Part shown: positions 60,680 through 64,000 of the stretch, piece after piece | Layout of the letters: each line of letters opens with the position of its first letter | How positions within the stretch are numbered: position 1 is the first letter of the stretch | From: Amyelois transitella | Lineage: Eukaryota; Arthropoda; Insecta; Lepidoptera; Pyralidae | NCBI RefSeq assembly: GCF_032362555.1 | Contig: NC_083512.1 | Location: forward strand, 8,792,001 to 8,856,000 | Direction of reading: 5' to 3' | DNA length: 64,000 nt | Translations under genes and position numbers: made by a program | The notes under the pieces: generated by a model | What the model was told of the DNA's origin: nothing | What the model saw: only the letters and a program-made list of their open reading frames with translations | Databases searched by the model: none

Positions 60680-61613
60680 TTATTTGGGGATTCTAAGGCC
60701 AAAAGTATAATTTGTGTTCTTCTGTAGCACTCTCTGCAATGGGTGAGCTAACAATTTTGCAGTACAGTCATGAATCTTTGTGGCATTTCTTGACACTTCA
60801 TACACATAAGAATACCCATTGTCTAAATTTTGAAGGGAATCAAATATCTCTACACATTTCTTAGAAGCACAATCATTGTCATGGGCATACAATATGTCTA
60901 CAATGAAATATGGTTGCTTCTTGAGGAAGTTGAAATAAGGGTCATCTTGATCAATAAATGGCACACAATTAGATCTGCCATAAAGTAATAGCAAGCGTAC
61001 TACATATGGTGGGGCCACAGTACTAGATTCACCTTGAATATATTCAGGAATTTCCACTTTCTCTTTTAAAATTTGGAACACTCCTTTGAAATCAAAACAT
61101 TCTGCACTGTTTTCTTCGTTGGTGATAAAGTCAAGTGCATTAAAGATATTTTTTACATTTGAAGTGAAATCCAATGCCCAAATGGCTTCTCCTTTCAGAA
61201 ACATTACAGCAAATTGTGTTTTTTTGTTAATAGATAACTTTGAATGTATAAAGAAATCCAGAGCACGTTTCATCATATTTATAGGAGTAAATGTGGTCCC
61301 ATCAGCCAATTGAAACAGTAAGTCATTATCACAGCAAATATCTAAACAAATTATGATTTTTTCAGGCACATTCACATTTGGAGTATTTGGCTTTGTGAAG
61401 TTTGCCATTATTTGGTGATGTAAATCTGTAAACTCATCATTCGAATTATCCTGCATCGACCTATAACAACACGGTTTGTTTATAAATTTGTAACTACGAA
61501 AACTATGTAGCTACTAGCTATGACAAAGTAAACTTTAATTTGTATACTTACGTTTCGACATTAGAATCTGAATCACAATGCTGTTTATTTGTTGAAATGC
61601 TCGAAGAATTCAT
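60680..61613 (-). CDS. BABAM1: BRISC and BRCA1-A complex member 1 (BABAM1/MERIT40)
   Basis: Scaffold protein that holds together the K63-specific deubiquitinase complexes BRISC (cytosol) and, in vertebrates, BRCA1-A (nucleus). Two exons: 61613-61552 and 61460-60680. Total 843 nt, 280 aa. The N-terminus is Ser/Asn-rich and likely disordered. A VWA-like domain starts near residue 55 with EKIIICLDICCD, followed by FAVMFLKGEAIWALDFTS and the typical PPYVVRLLLLYGRS strand. The intron donor (AC|GTAAGT) and acceptor (TTATAG|GTCG) join in phase. A minus-strand AATAAA (60676-60671) begins right after the stop, so the 3' UTR is very short. The family match is by conserved order of motifs recalled from known MERIT40 proteins. 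Confidence 0.88.
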
Positions 61614-61889
61614 CTGAATTCTTGGTAAAATTTATTTAATCTAGATTCTTTCGCTCAGTTTCTTTTACCTACCAACCAAATTACTTGATGTGACCCACAG
61701 ATTTAAAATGTCTAAAGAATTTGATCTACGATTAAAATGACATTGACTTTACATGACATGACAGTCTATTATTTTGTTGTGATCAAGCAATGATTAAGTA
61801 AGTTAAGAGCCGGCTCTCATTGCGACTTGCGCCCCCTTAACACGAACGTTGAATAATCATATATACCTTTTTTTTAAACACTTCGTATT
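61614..61889. other. BABAM1 promoter side and Copia flank
   Basis: Short 5' flank of BABAM1 on the minus strand, then the genomic boundary of the Copia LTR at about 61890. Confidence 0.5.
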
Positions 61890-62100
61890 TGATAAAGGCT
61901 GAGAATCGTTACCTGCAGTGGAATAGAAGCCCGCGTAGCACACAATAGATTTTATACTTTTATTTTAAATACACTACACATAATAGATATATTTTATTGA
62001 GTTATAAAGATATTAGAATATTCACACATCACAGTTTTTTTTCAGAAGTCACGAGTGACATGACAGTGTCTTTCTTTTTATTTCTTGCTTGTGCTATACA
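61890..62100 (-). repeat. Candidate 3' LTR of the Copia element
   Basis: On the minus strand this 211-bp stretch starts TGTATAGC just after a purine-rich run (GAGGGAAAG, within the end of the ORF) and ends TTTATCA, so it has the TG...CA ends expected of an LTR. It contains AATAAA signals. The matching 5' LTR would lie outside the window, so its borders are inferred. Confidence 0.55.
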
Positions 62101-62103
62101 ACC

Positions 62104-62636
62104 TTAATACTTTCCCTCACTAGCTAGAAAAGTTTGTAGCCCCAAGTTGGCTCTTAACTTGATGAGCCTGGGCTTTGGAACAGCCTTCGTCAATAAATCA
62201 GCTAATTGTTCAACTGAGCTTGTCTTCATAATATGAACCAGTCCCTCTTGCACTGTCTCTCTAACAAAAAAGTGTCTCAGTCGGATATGCTTGGTTCGCT
62301 TATGAAATACGGGATTGTTTGCAAGCTGAATGGCTTCTTCATTGTCTACTTTTAATGTTGGTACATTTTCCAAGCATGTTAGTTGACTAAAAATTCTTTG
62401 AAGCCAGACCAACTCTCGTGCTCCTTCACTTGCTGCAACAATCTCAGCTTCAGTCGTTGAAATCGCTACCGATGGTTGCCGTTGGCTTAACCACGAAACA
62501 GCTCCTCCAGCAAAAAGACAAGCGACTCCTGTTGTTGAACGTCCAGTCATATCATCACCTCCGTGATCTGCATCACTATAACCTTCAACCAAGTTTCTAA
62601 CAGAATTTGCTTCATATCTTAAGCCAAAGGATATTG
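62104..62636 (-). pseudogene. Copia polyprotein 3' part: RNase H domain
   Basis: It is open from TISFGLRYEA near 62636 to the stop at 62104. It contains YSDADHGGD (first acidic site), the Copia signature STTEAEIVAASEG, VDNEEAIQLANNP, KHIRLRHFFVRE and the final ADLLTKAVPK. This is the RNase H and tail of a Ty1/Copia polyprotein. It is cut off from the RT part by the junction at 62637-62687, so the polyprotein is broken. Confidence 0.9.
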
Positions 62637-62687
62637 TTTGATAAAGGCTGAGAATCGTTACCTGCAGTGGAATAGAAGCCCGCGTAG
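62637..62687 (-). repeat. 51-bp copy of the LTR end at an internal deletion junction
   Basis: Positions 62637-62687 equal 61888-61938 base for base, in the same orientation, and then the sequences diverge. On one side the RT frame breaks off after SLYGLKQ; on the other the RNase H frame resumes. Confidence 0.9.
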
Positions 62688-64000
62688 TGCTTGCTTAAGT
62701 CCGTATAGGCTTCTCTTTAATCGACAGACTTTTGATGTGCCATCGCTAAATCCATCAGGCTGACTCATGTAAATCTCTTCTTCGACCTTGCCATTTAGAA
62801 ATGCAGTTGACACGTCAAATTGCATCAGATGTAGTTTTTCTTTGGCGCTGACACTTAACAAAGCTCTTATTGTAGCCATCCGGGCCACCGGACTATAGGT
62901 CTGTTCATAGTCAATCCCTTTTCGTTGCTTGAACCCTTTTGCTACAAGTCTTGCCTTGTATTTGTCTATTGTGCCATCTGGTTGGCGTTTAATTGTAAAG
63001 ACCCATTTACATGGAAGCGCTCTTTTGTTTGGCGGCAAATCACACAACGTCCAAACTTCATTATCTTCAAGAGACTTAAGTTCACTAGCCATGGCCTTTT
63101 GCCATTCAGCTCTATCTTCTCTCTCAAGAGCTTCCTTATAGGTCTCAGGAAATCTCTCTACACCCACAAAACACACATAATCATCAAACTTCTTAGGACG
63201 CAGAATTGTTGATCTATCTCTCAGATTATAACGAGGCTCCACTTCTGTTTCAAGAGGCTCTACTATTTCCAACTGATTTTGATCAGCATCAACAAATACT
63301 TCTTCCTCGTGTAAGCTTTCCCTTGAATTATAATGTGGATTGTCAATCATCATAGGTGTTACTTCAGAGTTCTCTCTATCTTGAGTTCTTTGATCTTGGT
63401 CTTCTCTAGTTAGACTATTTTCTCCCTCTAGACCATGATCAAGACGATCTGCATTTTCAGGCAATTCTTGAATGTTTTCACAATAATCGTTGTTTGGCGC
63501 TCCCTCTGACGAAATAGGATTATTGATGATCGTCTTGAATTCAACATCAGATTCAAACGTTATGTCCCTCGACTTCAACGTCTTGACTCCATCCCAAACA
63601 CGATAGCCATCATCATTCTCGTAGCCGACTAAAATGCCTTTAATCGCTTTTTTCTCCATTTTCTTACGATTCTGTTTTGGAACATGTGCGTAACATGTAC
63701 TACCAATAATCTTAAGATGGGATATCTTAGGCTTTTTCCCAAACCACAGTTCATATGGTACCTTATCTGCCTCTCTTGTAGGCCCGGTCCTATTTAGAAC
63801 ATATGCAACTGTGTTAATTAATTCAGCCCATAGTACCTGTGGTAACTCTCCTCTTGCATGAATAATCGATCTAGCAGCCTCTACTAATGTCCGATTTTCT
63901 CTCTCACTACAGCCATTCTGCTCTGGCGTGTATGGCATTGTTAATCGCTGCTGAATACCATATCTCTGTAATATTTTACGAACGTTTTCATTATTGAATT
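62658..64000 (-). pseudogene. Copia polyprotein: integrase C-terminal part and N-terminal half of reverse transcriptase, truncated
   Basis: The frame is open from the window edge to a stop at 62658, so the 5' part lies beyond 64000. In order: the integrase end with MPYTPEQNGCSERENRT (catalytic Glu region), the GKKP...LKIIGSTCYAHVP segment, an acidic linker, then RT beginning KWVFTIKRQPDG, KARLVAKGF, QTYSPVAR and FDVSTAFLNG (first RT Asp). After LKRSLYGLKQ the frame runs into LTR-derived sequence and stops. The RT segment that should hold the YVDD active site is absent, so this copy cannot encode its own reverse transcriptase. Confidence 0.92.

Overview
The window is animal nuclear DNA, almost certainly from a moth or butterfly (Lepidoptera). 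It is AT-rich. Small phase-consistent exons with GT/AG boundaries are separated by introns full of mobile-element debris. That debris includes tRNA-derived SINEs, (CATA)n-linked repeats whose sequences I recognise from other lepidopteran genomes, MITEs, a hAT, a mariner and a Copia element. No species can be named from this.

Layout from left to right. (1) 2224-5963, minus: STAMBP/AMSH, a K63-specific JAMM deubiquitinase, reconstructed as 9 exons and 412 aa. (2) 6845-9608 and 10479-11381, both minus: two unrecognised proteins that each end in a hydrophobic segment plus a dense cysteine tail. (3) 12368-15410: an apparently intact hAT DNA transposon with 15-bp terminal inverted repeats, an 8-bp target duplication and a 687-aa transposase; a 215-bp MITE-like insert is nested in it. 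(4) 18863-29351, plus: an unrecognised 191-aa type I membrane protein in 6 coding exons, probably with a non-coding first exon near 17.0-17.2 kb. (5) 30914-32851, minus: a CDGSH iron-sulfur protein of the CISD2 type, 133 aa. (6) 33943-56899, plus: a 20-exon Efa6/PSD-family ARF6 exchange factor (PDZ, Ser/Asn-rich middle, Sec7, PH, coiled coil; 984 aa). A full mariner transposase ORF lies antisense in one of its introns. (7) 60680-61613, minus: BABAM1/MERIT40, a scaffold of the BRISC and BRCA1-A deubiquitinase complexes. (8) 61890-64000, minus: the 3' part of a defective Copia LTR retrotransposon that runs off the window.

The cellular genes do not form a pathway cluster. STAMBP and BABAM1 both concern K63-linked ubiquitin, but five other genes separate them. 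All exon models come from reading splice sites and reading phase by eye; every multi-exon coding length sums to a multiple of three.

The most unusual structures are: an 8.5-copy, 135-bp tandem amplification of the end of a Sec7 exon together with its splice donor (51285-52432); three identical in-frame 3' splice sites 21 nt apart before the first PH exon core (53117-53174); the pair of cysteine-tailed proteins; several long near-perfect hairpins in introns; and a Copia copy whose missing reverse-transcriptase core is replaced by 51 bp of its own LTR end.
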